Below are positions 38,864-48,274 of a stretch of DNA of 64,000 nt, one piece after another. Below the pieces are notes generated by a model. It saw nothing but the letters and a program-made list of their open reading frames with translations, searched no databases and was not told the origin of the DNA. Position 1 is the first letter of the stretch; each line of letters starts with the position of its first letter. The position numbers and the translations under genes are program-made. The DNA is taken from the NCBI GenBank assembly GCA_000349905.1, contig KB722757.1, forward strand, positions 507,349 through 571,348, written 5' to 3'. This stretch comes from Volvariella volvacea V23 (taxonomy: Eukaryota > Basidiomycota > Agaricomycetes > Agaricales > Pluteaceae).

Positions 38864-38939
38864 CCGACCTGCCTGGTTCGAACAGGCGACCGTAACAAAA
38901 CCAAATTGCTTGTATGCTCTACCACTGAGCTAAGGTCGG
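38864..38939 (-). repeat. tRNA-like element, copy A
   Basis: The minus strand folds as a tRNA: acceptor CCGACCT with AGGTCGG (seven pairs), D arm GCTC/GAGC, T arm GCCTG-TTCGAAC-CAGGC. The segment between the D and T arms is 28 nt, about five more than normal, and reads 'ATACAAGCAATTTGGTTTTG' then 'TTACGGTC'. It gives no clean seven-base anticodon loop. Best described as a tRNA-derived repeat or a tRNA with an intron. Confidence 0.65.
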
Positions 38940-39209
38940 GTTATTCTTCGGCATCAGAAATGCATTCATATGTTTGGAATCATGCTCACTAACATAACTA
39001 TTGGTACATGTAAATAAGCACCGCATTCCGAATGCTATGGCATTTATGTGGCTGAGGACTGTTGACATCTTCAGGTACAGGAATGCAGTGCCAGAGTAGT
39101 TCGAACCACTCAACAAGAACCGATTTCAAAGTGAATTTCAGCGCTTCACTTTGGGAATCTTGTATGAGCACATTCATCAAAGTATTCAGTGGTTTTACTT
39201 GACAAAAAA

Positions 39210-39280
39210 CTGACCTGCCTGGTTTGAACAGGCGACAAATAACAACCTGGTTAGATACTCTACCACTAAGCTAAGGTCGG
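39210..39280 (-). repeat. tRNA-like element, copy B
   Basis: Same acceptor, D and T arms as copy A, with one acceptor mismatch (AGGTCAG against CCGACCT). The central segment is 23 nt, the normal length, but its sequence is unrelated to copy A ('ATCTAACCAGGTTGTTATTT'). A TAAC/GTTA stem is possible, with no standard anticodon loop. Confidence 0.6.
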
Positions 39281-39540
39281 ATTACTAGTTTACATCAAAA
39301 TACATTCATATGTCTAGCACTACTCTCGCTACATAACTGCCTGGTACAAATAAGCACTGGGTTACTATGGCATTTACATGGCTAAGAAAGGTCGACACGT
39401 TCAGATGCAGGAACCCACTAGATTGGAAGTTATACTGAGCCATATTTGTGGTATAGAAGCAAAGCATAAAAGGAATCATGTGTCGCTCACTAAGCGAGTC
39501 AGCTCCAAGCCAACTCAGCTTAGCAAGTTCAACATAATGA

Positions 39541-39626
39541 CCAACCTGCCTGATTCAAACAGGCGACCGCAAACAACATCCCGATAGGGATTAGAGTTCG
39601 ATGCTCTATCGCTGAGCTAAAGTCGG
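39541..39626 (-). repeat. tRNA-like element, copy C, expanded centre
   Basis: Acceptor CCGACTT with AGGTTGG pairs by wobbles, the D arm is GCTC/GAGC and the T arm is GCCTG-TTTGAAT-CAGGC. The centre is 38 nt and contains its own hairpin (ATCCC-TATC-GGGAT) inside an outer CGAAC/GTTTG stem. It could be an intron-containing anticodon arm, or a decayed copy. Confidence 0.6.
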
Positions 39627-39956
39627 GTTGTAGAAAACAAATTTAGGATGAACGCCATGGCGTTGACGAGCTGGGTCAACTTGTTCAGTTCTATCACACC
39701 CGTCATCACAAGATCACAAGATAATACCTGGTTCGAGCATGTGGTCCTAATCAATTCTGAAACGTTAGAGAGGACGCCGCCACAGAAGTATTGCAGTCTA
39801 ATCAGTACTGATAGTACCCAACAAGTGGGAGTCCTCGGTGCTCTCCCAGTGACTAAGCTAAGGTTGACTTAAAATTGGATAAAGTACGTTAATACCTGTC
39901 TGTCTTTGAATTCAAACCCGCGAATATCGGTATCGTGTACCGTACCCACTGAATAG

Positions 39957-41525
39957 TCAAGAGTCGTCAAATTCATCAGATATACGAATATAGTGCCATA
40001 GTGCACCGCTACCCCCGCCTTTAGCCCTCGTCGAGCAGTACCGTCCACTGAACAGGACTAATGCAGAAGGAAACTTGGTCTTGCTCCTCAATTGCTCTAC
40101 CACTCTCTCCAGTGTTTCGACAACGTTATCCGTCCAATCTGCGTATTGTGTCCCAGAACCGCGCACACCAAACGGCTTGAAGATTTCTAAAGTCTCGAGT
40201 CCCTCAAGTTGGCAGATACCATCCAGCATTTCTTGGTAAGAAAGGAATATCTGGAGTGTGCGCTCGTCGAAATCATGAATTTCGGGTGTTGAATCTAGAG
40301 AGATGCCACCACCAGTTCCCGGGGATAACTGGAGGTATTTCAATATCCTGAGTGAATTCAGAGCAGGCATCCACAATGATGGTGCAAATGACCATCCGTG
40401 CAGATATTCGATACCAAATCCAAGTGAAATCGAGAGCTTCATGAGAGATGACGCGTGCTTTGGGAGTGCAGTGTCGAAAAATAGGGCGGTACTTCCAAGA
40501 GGCGTTTCAATGTCTTCGATGACAAGTTCTTGTAGACCGGAATACGAAGCGAGGTAGTATACCAGTCGGTCAGAGGCTTGGAACGTTATTAACGTCTTTA
40601 ACGTAGTTTCGGATGCCTGTAAGGATATCCAGAGGTTATCAAGAGGAATATGGGAATATATGGAGTCGACCCGAAGGTGTTGGAGCTTGGAAAAGGAGGA
40701 GCGATGAGGGCCAAGTGCGCTAGAAAATTGAATTCCAGAGATCGTAAGAATACGTAGTGCCAATGGCTGTATCCCCTTGGTATCACTGGCATCAGAAAAT
40801 AGCGCACACGCGTCGTGGAAATGAATGTCGCATTCATGATCAATGCGGAGTTCTTCCAGTTGGCGGTTATTGTGAACAACGGCTTGCAATGCCTGCATGT
40901 GGGGGTCTCGGATGCAATCATGTTCGCCGAGATTTGTATCAGAATTGTCCACTTCTCCTTCGCACCCCCATGCACGGTCATCACGAATGAATTTAAACGA
41001 GAGAAGGTGCTTGAATTGCAGCAGAGCTTTAGGAAGAGGGCACTGAGGTATCATGAGTGGTTTGATATCCAGTCTTTCCAACTGCCCTTTCGTCCCTCTC
41101 AACACCGCGCGCATGACCCCTTCCTGGATCTCCATGACAAACGAATCTTCGACCTCGTTATCGTTTGTCGACTCCCAAGCCATACTGAGTGAGCGAATAT
41201 CCCCACATTGTTCAATTGTGGTATAGAGATCCACCATTCGATTTTGGCCAATGAATTGCGAGACGCTCCATGCATGTGTTTGAATAGCTAAGGTTCTGGC
41301 GTTATTGTAAAGACCAGGAAGTGGGTGAGAGCAAATGTCCAGAAATGCTGCAGTCTCCGTTCCGTACTCGTTGAGGCGTGCCCTGACACTGCGTAGGACC
41401 AAGGGGGAAATTGAGGCGTTGAAATAATGAGAGACAAGTCGAAGTTTGGCTGCTGTGTAGGCGTCGAGGTGTGCTGCTATGAACAAGATGATTTCGGTGG
41501 GAACAGTGTCTAAGGTATGCAACAT
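39957..41525 (-). CDS. F-box protein with LRR-like repeats, paralogue 1
   Basis: A single-exon frame of 522 residues from ATG at 41525. The N-terminus 'VPTEIILFIAAHLDAYTAAK' with 'LRLVSHYFN' and 'SPLVLRSVRARL' is the F-box pattern used to bind Skp1 in an SCF ubiquitin ligase. The rest has loosely spaced leucine-rich segments ('GLQELVIEDIE', 'SSLMKLSISLGFGIEYLHGW') expected to form a solenoid for substrate binding; the substrate is unknown. It is clearly a paralogue of the gene at 44329-45906: both share 'PLPGLY', 'PLDNLW', 'LYYLASYSGLQELV'-like and 'PSLWMPAL' blocks. A 3' fragment of a third copy lies at 41926-42092. No frame damage is visible. Confidence 0.8.
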   Translation of the reverse strand: MLHTLDTVPTEIILFIAAHLDAYTAAKLRLVSHYFNASISPLVLRSVRARLNEYGTETAAFLDICSHPLPGLYNNARTLAIQTHAWSVSQFIGQNRMVDLYTTIEQCGDIRSLSMAWESTNDNEVEDSFVMEIQEGVMRAVLRGTKGQLERLDIKPLMIPQCPLPKALLQFKHLLSFKFIRDDRAWGCEGEVDNSDTNLGEHDCIRDPHMQALQAVVHNNRQLEELRIDHECDIHFHDACALFSDASDTKGIQPLALRILTISGIQFSSALGPHRSSFSKLQHLRVDSIYSHIPLDNLWISLQASETTLKTLITFQASDRLVYYLASYSGLQELVIEDIETPLGSTALFFDTALPKHASSLMKLSISLGFGIEYLHGWSFAPSLWMPALNSLRILKYLQLSPGTGGGISLDSTPEIHDFDERTLQIFLSYQEMLDGICQLEGLETLEIFKPFGVRGSGTQYADWTDNVVETLERVVEQLRSKTKFPSALVLFSGRYCSTRAKGGGSGALWHYIRISDEFDDS

Positions 41526-41925
41526 CTTTGATGATGAGCGTCAAAATGGGGCCGTCCAATGCCACGCGTCACATCACGCTCTTCGTTCCACAACTTCGGT
41601 CAACTCGGAGCTGGCTATGGAGCTGGCGCTGCTGCTTCAAGTTATCGACAAAATACAGTTTGGGATACCCTACTGCCACACTGCAGCCGTTATACCCCCC
41701 AGGCTGGCTGCTATCGTGGACGTAATGCCTTACACTACCGGTCTCTCCTTCAAGGTGAACAAGATTAAAACCAATGGAGCTGGAGTCTCAATTGTTTCAC
41801 CACTACTTTCATAGCTTCACGGGCTATTTGGAAACCAAGTCATGCATCAAGTCCCCGTATTAGAGAGTGCACCTCTAACGGCCAGAATATCCGGTCTTTC
41901 TGTTGGTAGGCGTCCAACGCCTCTA

Positions 41926-42092
41926 GTAAGCACGAGCGATCAAGAGCCCAATTTCTTGTAGGCGGTCAATCTCAGAGATCGGTTCAGCGGGGATAATGCG
42001 ACTGGCCCACATATATAAGCGAAGATCCTTGAGAGACGCCAATGAAGTCAGCGCTGGCATCCACAAAAGTGGGGTGAACGCGCAATTATCTT
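41926..42092 (-). pseudogene. Fragment of the same F-box/LRR family
   Basis: The minus strand reads 'CAFTPLLWMPALTSLASLKD' followed by 'LRLYMWASRIIPAEPISEID' before a stop. It corresponds to 'SFAPSLWMPALNSLRILKYL' in the gene at 39957-41525 and 'SFTPSLWMPALQSLKALKSL' in the gene at 44329-45906. Only about 50 codons remain and there is no start. It shows that the cluster once had at least three copies of this subfamily. Confidence 0.7.
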
Positions 42093-42487
42093 CGATATCA
42101 TTAGTTTTAGTTTATTTGATATTACTGGTCTCAATACGGCTTGTATATTCGCAAAATTCCCCAGCTAATCAAAGTTGGTACTTATAAGCACTGGAATGGA
42201 CTAGCAGAGAGTAGATGACTACGCATGCACTACAAACATGTTGTCCCGAGTGCTTGTAACTGCGAAACATTACATCAATGGTACATGGAGATCGCATTAA
42301 TATCCCTGCGCAATGTACGTATACTCTTAACACTGTAAGTGCAGAAAGCCTTTCAACAGTACCTAGATGAAGAACAAAATCGGGAAATCATCCGCCGATA
42401 CAATTCCCCACAAAATCAGTCTTCATCTGAGGACCATCAACTCATCCCTTTCCGCATCTCCGTGGATCAACAGTAGTGAAAAAAGGG

Positions 42488-43816
42488 TTATGTGACTTTG
42501 ATAGAAAGACCGTCATCGTGAAGCCATTTCAACTCCCTTCGAAGGAGATTCACTATTTCACTAGTTCCGCGGAAGCATAGCCAACTGAACTTTCTAAGAT
42601 TCGTAGTCATTCCATTATTTCTTCTCCTCTCTTCTAGCACTTCCATAAGCGTAAACACCGCATCTACTGCGACTGGTGCATGATTGGTAGATAAAGTTAG
42701 ATCGCAGAGGTTTGGCAGAGGTACCTGCTGGCCGGAAATCCGAAGATGCGGGAGAATATTCCTAATCAATTCTTTGTTGTATAGAAAGAGTCCAAGGGAC
42801 TCTAAACTTGGCAAGGAACCAAATACCTCCTCCACACCCAACATTTCGATGTTGGAATAGTAGTGCGCCCGAAGCGACTTGATATTTTTGCAGCCCGATC
42901 GCTGCAGGAATTCAACGACGGTCGGCGACATGTTGTACCCTGCGTGATCACTGATCTCAAGTTCTTGAAGGTTTGGAAGAGTAAGGTCCTCAAGAAATTT
43001 CGGGTCGTTGATCGATAGTGAAGTTACCGAGTTAGAAGCGACAATGACGCGAAAGAACCGATTAAAATGGCTCAACGTCATTTTCGATAGATTCGGTGCA
43101 TCTGAGAAGGCCTGGATTGCGTAGGGAGCTGCGGTGGATGTAATGGTGCCATATCCCCACGGGAATATATGAATATAGAGGGATCGCAATAGAGGAAACT
43201 TCCCTCGCATGGTTCCTAGTGCCGGAAGAATTTCTGGATCGGAAGGTCCCATGGAGCATTGCAGGGTGACGGTTTTCCATCTGCGACAGTGCTGCAAGAT
43301 CATGAAAAACAGTGAAAGCGCATGATCGTTTCGGTTGTAGTCGAATCGACCAAAGAAAATATCTAAAGGGCTCTGTGCAGATCTTTTAAGCCATGTGTCG
43401 ACCATTCCAAGCGGATCCCGCGTCTTAGACCACCATAGAACGGTACCGCTGATATGAAGATAAGACCATAGTTCAGCACACCCCAAGATCGCACGTCTCC
43501 ATCTCCTCGATACCCGTTCGAATGCCCAAAAGTTGCAGCGTACCTCAGTAGGCGGGAAACAATAAGAAAAGATTCTCCGAAGGATCTCTATGGATAACCT
43601 ATTGATAGGCACGAGTTCGGGATTGTAAATGATCATGGTCCGGTATACGTTCTGAAGTTGGGTGTCGACCGTGTCCTGGAGTTGTGATAAGAACTCGGAC
43701 GTTCTCGTCAGCCTAGACTGCTCGTCCTCGAGTAAGGCCAGGTGTCGCAATACGTCATCGCGATGTACCGGCATATCAGCTGGGTGGCTATCCAAGATGT
43801 TCTTTACTTCGGACAT
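42488..43816 (-). CDS. F-box protein, intact member of the second subfamily
   Basis: A 442-residue frame starting at ATG 43816 ('MSEVKNILDSHPADMPVHRD'). I chose this start because the paralogue at 30736 begins in the same way; the open frame extends 93 codons further upstream with unrelated composition. A helical segment ('LALLEDEQSRLTRTSEFLSQ') leads to the F-box-like motif 'NRLSIEILRRIFSYCFPP' and then 'FWAFERVSRRWRRAILGC', followed by LRR-like repeats up to the final 'LKWLHDDGLSIKV'. It is the only unbroken copy of the subfamily whose other members at 3.1, 26.0, 27.1 and 29.3 kb are damaged. The likely role is an SCF substrate adaptor in cytoplasm or nucleus. Confidence 0.8.
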   Translation of the reverse strand: MSEVKNILDSHPADMPVHRDDVLRHLALLEDEQSRLTRTSEFLSQLQDTVDTQLQNVYRTMIIYNPELVPINRLSIEILRRIFSYCFPPTEVRCNFWAFERVSRRWRRAILGCAELWSYLHISGTVLWWSKTRDPLGMVDTWLKRSAQSPLDIFFGRFDYNRNDHALSLFFMILQHCRRWKTVTLQCSMGPSDPEILPALGTMRGKFPLLRSLYIHIFPWGYGTITSTAAPYAIQAFSDAPNLSKMTLSHFNRFFRVIVASNSVTSLSINDPKFLEDLTLPNLQELEISDHAGYNMSPTVVEFLQRSGCKNIKSLRAHYYSNIEMLGVEEVFGSLPSLESLGLFLYNKELIRNILPHLRISGQQVPLPNLCDLTLSTNHAPVAVDAVFTLMEVLEERRRNNGMTTNLRKFSWLCFRGTSEIVNLLRRELKWLHDDGLSIKVT

Positions 43817-44328
43817 ATTGGGGTCGCTGTAGCGCCACTTATTCTTGGACTGAGTTCTCATACTGGAGAAACAATAACGAGTTTGAACACCTACAGAGGG
43901 TTTATTTGTCCCTAGGAAAGCTATCGAGGCTCGATGGATGAGACGGTACTTGGTAATGGTGTAGTACTGCGGCAAGCCATGGCGACCACGCGTCATGCAG
44001 AGTGACCTGAGACGAAGACCAACTAGGAAAGCAGGGTGAGGCACGTGGTGAATGGCTGCAACTTGATATATTGATATGTTTGAATGTGTTATCACCTCGA
44101 TTAACCTTGTTCAGCATGCACGATTATCAACAGACTTGAGATGTCGAACCATGCGAGAGATTCCCTCCATTTCCGTGCGTTGATCGCCCCAGCCCTCTAC
44201 GCTAGCTCCCGCTTCCGAAACCCATTCTTCATAAGGACCATTGTTAACATCTGCTATGCGCCAACTTGAAGCGTAGTCTGTCCCATGGACCATAGCAGGT
44301 CAGGCATACTGCATAAAATTGAAGCACA

Positions 44329-45906
44329 TCATATATTGGGGACGTAACCCCATACATTGCTACCCTTTCCTTCAATTCTCTTCAAATAATAAGATTCCCT
44401 GAGCAACACCAACACTGGCGGAGCTTCGTTTCTCCCCCTCAACTGCTTCGCCGCTTCCCTCACTAGGGCCCTATTTGAGTCTTGAATACCGCTTCGCGTC
44501 CAAAATATCTCCACGTTCTGGATACCTTTCAGTTGGAAGATACTATCCAATATCTCTTGGTAAGAGCGGTAGATTGAAAGCGCATTCTGTTCTTGGTTGA
44601 TGGAATTGTAGGGTAAAGTGTGTGAGTCAAAAGGCGTGGTATCACAAGATCCAGGGGATAAATGAAGGGATTTCAACGCTTTGAGTGACTGCAAAGCGGG
44701 CATCCACAATGACGGAGTGAATGACCATCCGTCCAAGTGGTCAATTCCACGCTGAAAGGAAATCGAGAGTTTCCCTAATGACGTCGCGTGTTGTGGTATT
44801 GCTACCTCGAAGAACAGCGCGATAGATCTCGGAGATATACAGTCAGGCTGATCCTCAATCTCCAGAAGGACAAGTTCTTGTAGACCAGAATATGACGCAA
44901 GGTAGAGAATGAGCGGATGGGATGTTTGGGAGGTCGTCAACGTCTTCAATGTCGTCCCTGCTGCTTGTAAGGACGTCCAAAGGTTGTCGAGAGGAAGCAA
45001 CGAATAGGGTGATAGGACTCGAAGGTGTTGCAACCCGATGAACGGGGACCGACAAGGATCAAGCGAACGGGGGAATTTGACTCCTTTAATGGTGAATGCA
45101 TGCAATCCCATCGGTCCTCCGCCATCTGAATCATCGCTAACACCAGGAAAAAGCACGCCAATGTCGTGAAAACCAAGCCCGCAACCCTGGACAATGTAAA
45201 GCTCTTTCAGTTGACTGTTGCTGCGAATGATGGCCAGCAAAGCGTTCCTGCAACCCTCTCGTATGCAGTGATTGTCGGCGTTGCCCATATCTGTGTTTAC
45301 CTCTTCTCCGAGACCGAAACTGTTACACCACCACCCTTCCTCGTCCAGAGTGAACTTGAATACACGAAGTTGCTTAAGTTGCAGAAAGCTTGGAGGGATG
45401 CGAACAGACGTGCTTGATTCAATTTCTAGCTCCTCCAGCTTCCCATTCGTCCCTTTCAACACCGCATCAGCCACCCATCCTTGAGTCTGAGCACACCACA
45501 GGGTTCTTGAACTGTTCCCATATACACGCCACTTTACGCTGAGCGAGCGAACTCCCGTACATCGTTCGATCGTAGCACAAAGGTCTTCCATTCGACGATC
45601 GATGTAGTTGGATACAAACCACCCACAGAACCAAATAGTCAGATTTCGTGCGTTTTGGTAGAGGCCGGGTAGGGGATATTTGCAAGACTCCAGAAGGGCT
45701 TCAATATTTCTTCCCCACGCAAACGTGATTGCGACGCTCCGTAGAGTCAAGGGAGAAGCGACGGCGTTCATATAGCGAGAAGTGAGCCGAAGTTGTTTCA
45801 GCGCGGGTGTGTCGAGGTAGGCTGCTACGCATCGAATGATTTCGAGTGGCGCTTCGTTGAAGGAGATGATACCACTGCCTTGAGTCGATGTGTCTCCTGG
45901 AGTCAT
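44329..45906 (-). CDS. F-box protein with LRR-like repeats, paralogue 2
   Basis: A single-exon frame of 525 residues from ATG at 45906. The F-box-like N-terminus reads 'APLEIIRCVAAYLDTPALKQ' with 'LRLTSRYMNAVASPL' after it. It aligns along its length with the gene at 39957-41525, sharing 'LQHLRV', 'PLDNLWTSLQAAGTTLKTL' and 'HLDGWSFTPSLWMPAL'. No frame damage is present. It lies in the same orientation as its paralogue with an unrelated-subfamily F-box gene between them. A role as SCF adaptor is inferred from the family. Confidence 0.8.
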   Translation of the reverse strand: MTPGDTSTQGSGIISFNEAPLEIIRCVAAYLDTPALKQLRLTSRYMNAVASPLTLRSVAITFAWGRNIEALLESCKYPLPGLYQNARNLTIWFCGWFVSNYIDRRMEDLCATIERCTGVRSLSVKWRVYGNSSRTLWCAQTQGWVADAVLKGTNGKLEELEIESSTSVRIPPSFLQLKQLRVFKFTLDEEGWWCNSFGLGEEVNTDMGNADNHCIREGCRNALLAIIRSNSQLKELYIVQGCGLGFHDIGVLFPGVSDDSDGGGPMGLHAFTIKGVKFPRSLDPCRSPFIGLQHLRVLSPYSLLPLDNLWTSLQAAGTTLKTLTTSQTSHPLILYLASYSGLQELVLLEIEDQPDCISPRSIALFFEVAIPQHATSLGKLSISFQRGIDHLDGWSFTPSLWMPALQSLKALKSLHLSPGSCDTTPFDSHTLPYNSINQEQNALSIYRSYQEILDSIFQLKGIQNVEIFWTRSGIQDSNRALVREAAKQLRGRNEAPPVLVLLRESYYLKRIEGKGSNVWGYVPNI

Positions 45907-46198
45907 GAATGCGGTTTAAGATAAGGAAGTTTGCGCCGCGATACCATGAGTGTTGTAGCGCCTCGTGGCAGCCAAGGGTTCTTGAGAATCAAAACAGCCT
46001 ACGTAAAGTTTGACCAATGGAGTCCGGTTTGCGCATACATACGACATGTGCACTTCTATGCGCATTAGGAGGTGCATGTGAGGACCGTTGTCGAAATATT
46101 CAAAGGGATCGCCAGACATACTTAGTCACGCAGAGCAATGCTCCCCTAATTTGGAGAAGAAAACTTGATATATTTGTGTTCACAAAAGCGAAATCGTC

Positions 46199-46277
46199 CC
46201 GACCTTAGCTCAGTCGGAAGAGCGAGTATTAGCTTGTCTAATACATTTCGGTCGCCTGTTCAAACCAGGCAGGTCGG
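46199..46277 (+). repeat. tRNA-like element, solitary copy on the plus strand
   Basis: Acceptor CCGACCT pairs perfectly with AGGTCGG, the D arm is GCTC/GAGC and the T arm is GCCTG-TTCAAAC-CAGGC, identical in design to the array at 38.9-39.6 kb. The central 30 nt hold a seven-pair hairpin (GTATTAG-CTTGT-CTAATAC) with a five-base loop rather than a normal anticodon arm. A run of T follows within about ten bases, suitable for Pol III termination. Of all the copies this has the best pairing, so it may be transcribed. The isotype cannot be assigned safely. Confidence 0.6.
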
Positions 46278-46454
46278 TCACAACTTTTTTGAGCCTAATT
46301 GTCTCAGTTGGTGAACGCTGCAGTGCATGATATTAAGAGTGGGGATAAGCATCAAAACATGAACAAGCTATTGACATAATACCGATGAAAAGTTCTACAT
46401 GCAACGCTCTTGATAGGCGATGCAAATCTACGATGCGCTAGCGCAGCTAGTCCA

Positions 46455-48138
46455 TCATGTGGTCAGTGCGATAACCCCACAACCGAGGCACCAATCCCTA
46501 TCGTACAGGACAGCAACCTGTCCTGGAGCCGCCGATTTTTGGGGGTCATCGAATTTGACAGTTACTTCGACTTCAGCGTCTGAGGATGACTCGGTATGTC
46601 TGGTGTGCGATCTAAAGTAAAAAGGTAGAACTCGCTTAAAATGCTAAGGCCGACAAAGGACGCATTCACATACCTGAAGATGGTGCAACCAATAGGACTC
46701 ATGCGATGTCGAAATTTGACTTGGGCCTTGAAGCCTTCTGGACGATCGATATCGGCTGGCGGATTATCCGCCCATATCCAAGAGAAATGAGCAAGGTGGA
46801 GCTCGTTACAATACAACGCAGGATTGTCTCTGAGGGTGATGAAGTTGCGAAGTTATCAACATCCGAGAAGCGCATTATGCACAATATGACAACTCACGTT
46901 CCAGGCACGACCCAGATGGTGTTGGTCTTGATATCCTTCTTGGCTACGAACATCCTTTCAGGCATACCCCCTATTCGGGCGTTTTCTCCAATGGTGAACT
47001 CCCACAGCCCATTGTGCTGTCCTACCGTTTGGCCAGTAGTAAGGTACTTGATGGGGCCGCTTTTCGGTGGGATGTAGGACGCTGTAGTGACGGGAATGTA
47101 GGTGAATAAACTGAGGGTCTGGCATGGAGAAGGATAATTACGCACATATGAAATTGCTAAATCGTCCTCGTTCGCCAACAAAACAGAGCCCCATACTCTC
47201 CGCACGCTCTGCTGTAGGTAGATTATATTTTCTTGCCAGTTCTCGTACTTCCACCTTGGGAAGATGTCCGATCGGAAAGAGCGCACGGCGAAGACCAGGT
47301 TCGGATATTGAGGATAAGTAGTAGGATTGGTCCTTTATTGGGTCCACAGCGCGAAGGAGTTGCGGTCTAGGCGGTTCATCCGGTGACAATGAGTGCCACC
47401 CCTTTCGGGCATAATGCCCTGCAGATAGACAGGTGAAGCAATTGGAGAACCATTGGCTTAGATGACATACCTGTAGCAAACCACGTGTTGGGGTGAGTTG
47501 GTGAGGGCGGTAAGTGTTCAAGCAGTGCACCAAACTTGATCTCTCTAGAGGACGTCAGCAGTTTGCCAAAACGTATGCCATCTCTGCGCCCACTTGTTGC
47601 ACCAAACGTCAGGGTTTGGGGTGATTCCGAGCTCCCACTGCCGCAGTGAAGGTTCAAACACGCGATTCCAGTACTCTTTGGTGAGGTCAATCTAAGCATA
47701 AGCTGGGTGAACAACGCACAATGAATACGGAGATGCCTGCGAACCATTTGACAGGGTATATCCAGGGCTTTGCAGACGCGTCGCACATCTTCCCAGTCTT
47801 TCTCCCATTCACAGCCCTTGTCCGTCGCCGACTCGTCGCGTGTATCCCAGTTACGCATGAATACCGCGGAGAGGTCGAAATCCTGGTCGAAACAACGTTA
47901 TACTTTGCCAGATGCGGCCAGAATTTCGTACTACCTGATTGGCGAGCAACCGGGCTGTAACCGAGGAGTCAACCCCTCCAGACATCCCGACTACGACTAA
48001 AAAACTTCTTTTAGCCACGATAAGTATTTTCACTAATAATTCCTTACCTTTGTCGCCCTTCCTAGGCCCAGGGCTCCCTGCATGGCTTACAAAATACCGT
48101 CTGAAATTCCGGGCGACAAGACGAGTGGAGGGGAGCAT
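46455..48138 (-). CDS. SLM3: Mitochondrial tRNA 2-thiouridylase, MnmA/TRMU family
   Basis: The enzyme thiolates the wobble uridine of mitochondrial Lys, Glu and Gln tRNAs, using ATP and a persulfide donor. Exon 1 (48048-48138, MLPSTRLVARNFRR...) looks like a basic targeting peptide. The second exon starts at 47996 and gives the PP-loop 'GMSGGVDSSV'. Later exons give 'VFMRNWDTRDE', 'NPDVWCNKEIKFG' (first catalytic Cys, formed across an intron), 'GHYARKG', 'DQSYYLSSI', 'LPTAERAESMGLCFVGERG' (second catalytic Cys) and a C-terminal beta-barrel segment ending 'APGQVAVLYDRDWCLGCGVI'. At least eight short GT-AG introns are needed. The gene is divergent from CENP-C, with 136 bp between starts. The yeast symbol is used. 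Confidence 0.93.
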
Positions 48139-48274
48139 GCAAAGGCTTTGGAACCAAACAACGCCAACGCGTCTCGGATTAACTTTCCCACGGCAACACC
48201 TCCTACGACATTGTCACAACAACATTTGTTCGCGTCACTCGCCTCGCGTTTATCTCCTGCAAGCCTGACCCAGC
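48139..48274. promoter_or_regulatory. Shared promoter between MTU1-like gene and CENP-C
   Basis: Only 136 bp lie between the two divergent start codons, the tightest of the three divergent pairs in this window. No named element is visible. Confidence 0.6.

Larger units (their letters stand above)
38660..39870 (-). repeat. Tandem array of about 340 bp units, each with a tRNA-like core
   Basis: Three clear tRNA-like cores lie at 38864-38939, 39210-39280 and 39541-39626, spaced 346 and 331 bp apart. A fourth degenerate core lies at about 39725-39868. The DNA between cores is also repeated: for example 'cattcatatgt' followed by 'gctatggcattta/tactatggcattta' and 'ggtacatgtaaataagcac/ggtacaaataagcac' occur after the first and second cores, and a 'gccatggcgtt...ttgttcag' version after the third. 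Parts before the cores also match ('cattc(a/g)tc(a/g)a(g/a)at...gacaaaaact'). All cores point to the minus strand. This is a local satellite, not dispersed insertion. Confidence 0.75.

Noticed and set aside
44111..44293. Minus-strand frame of 60 codons downstream of the F-box gene at 44.3 kb
   Set aside because: The composition looks protein-like and an acceptor-like TTTTATGCAG lies before it, but no upstream exon or family could be found. Too weak to annotate.
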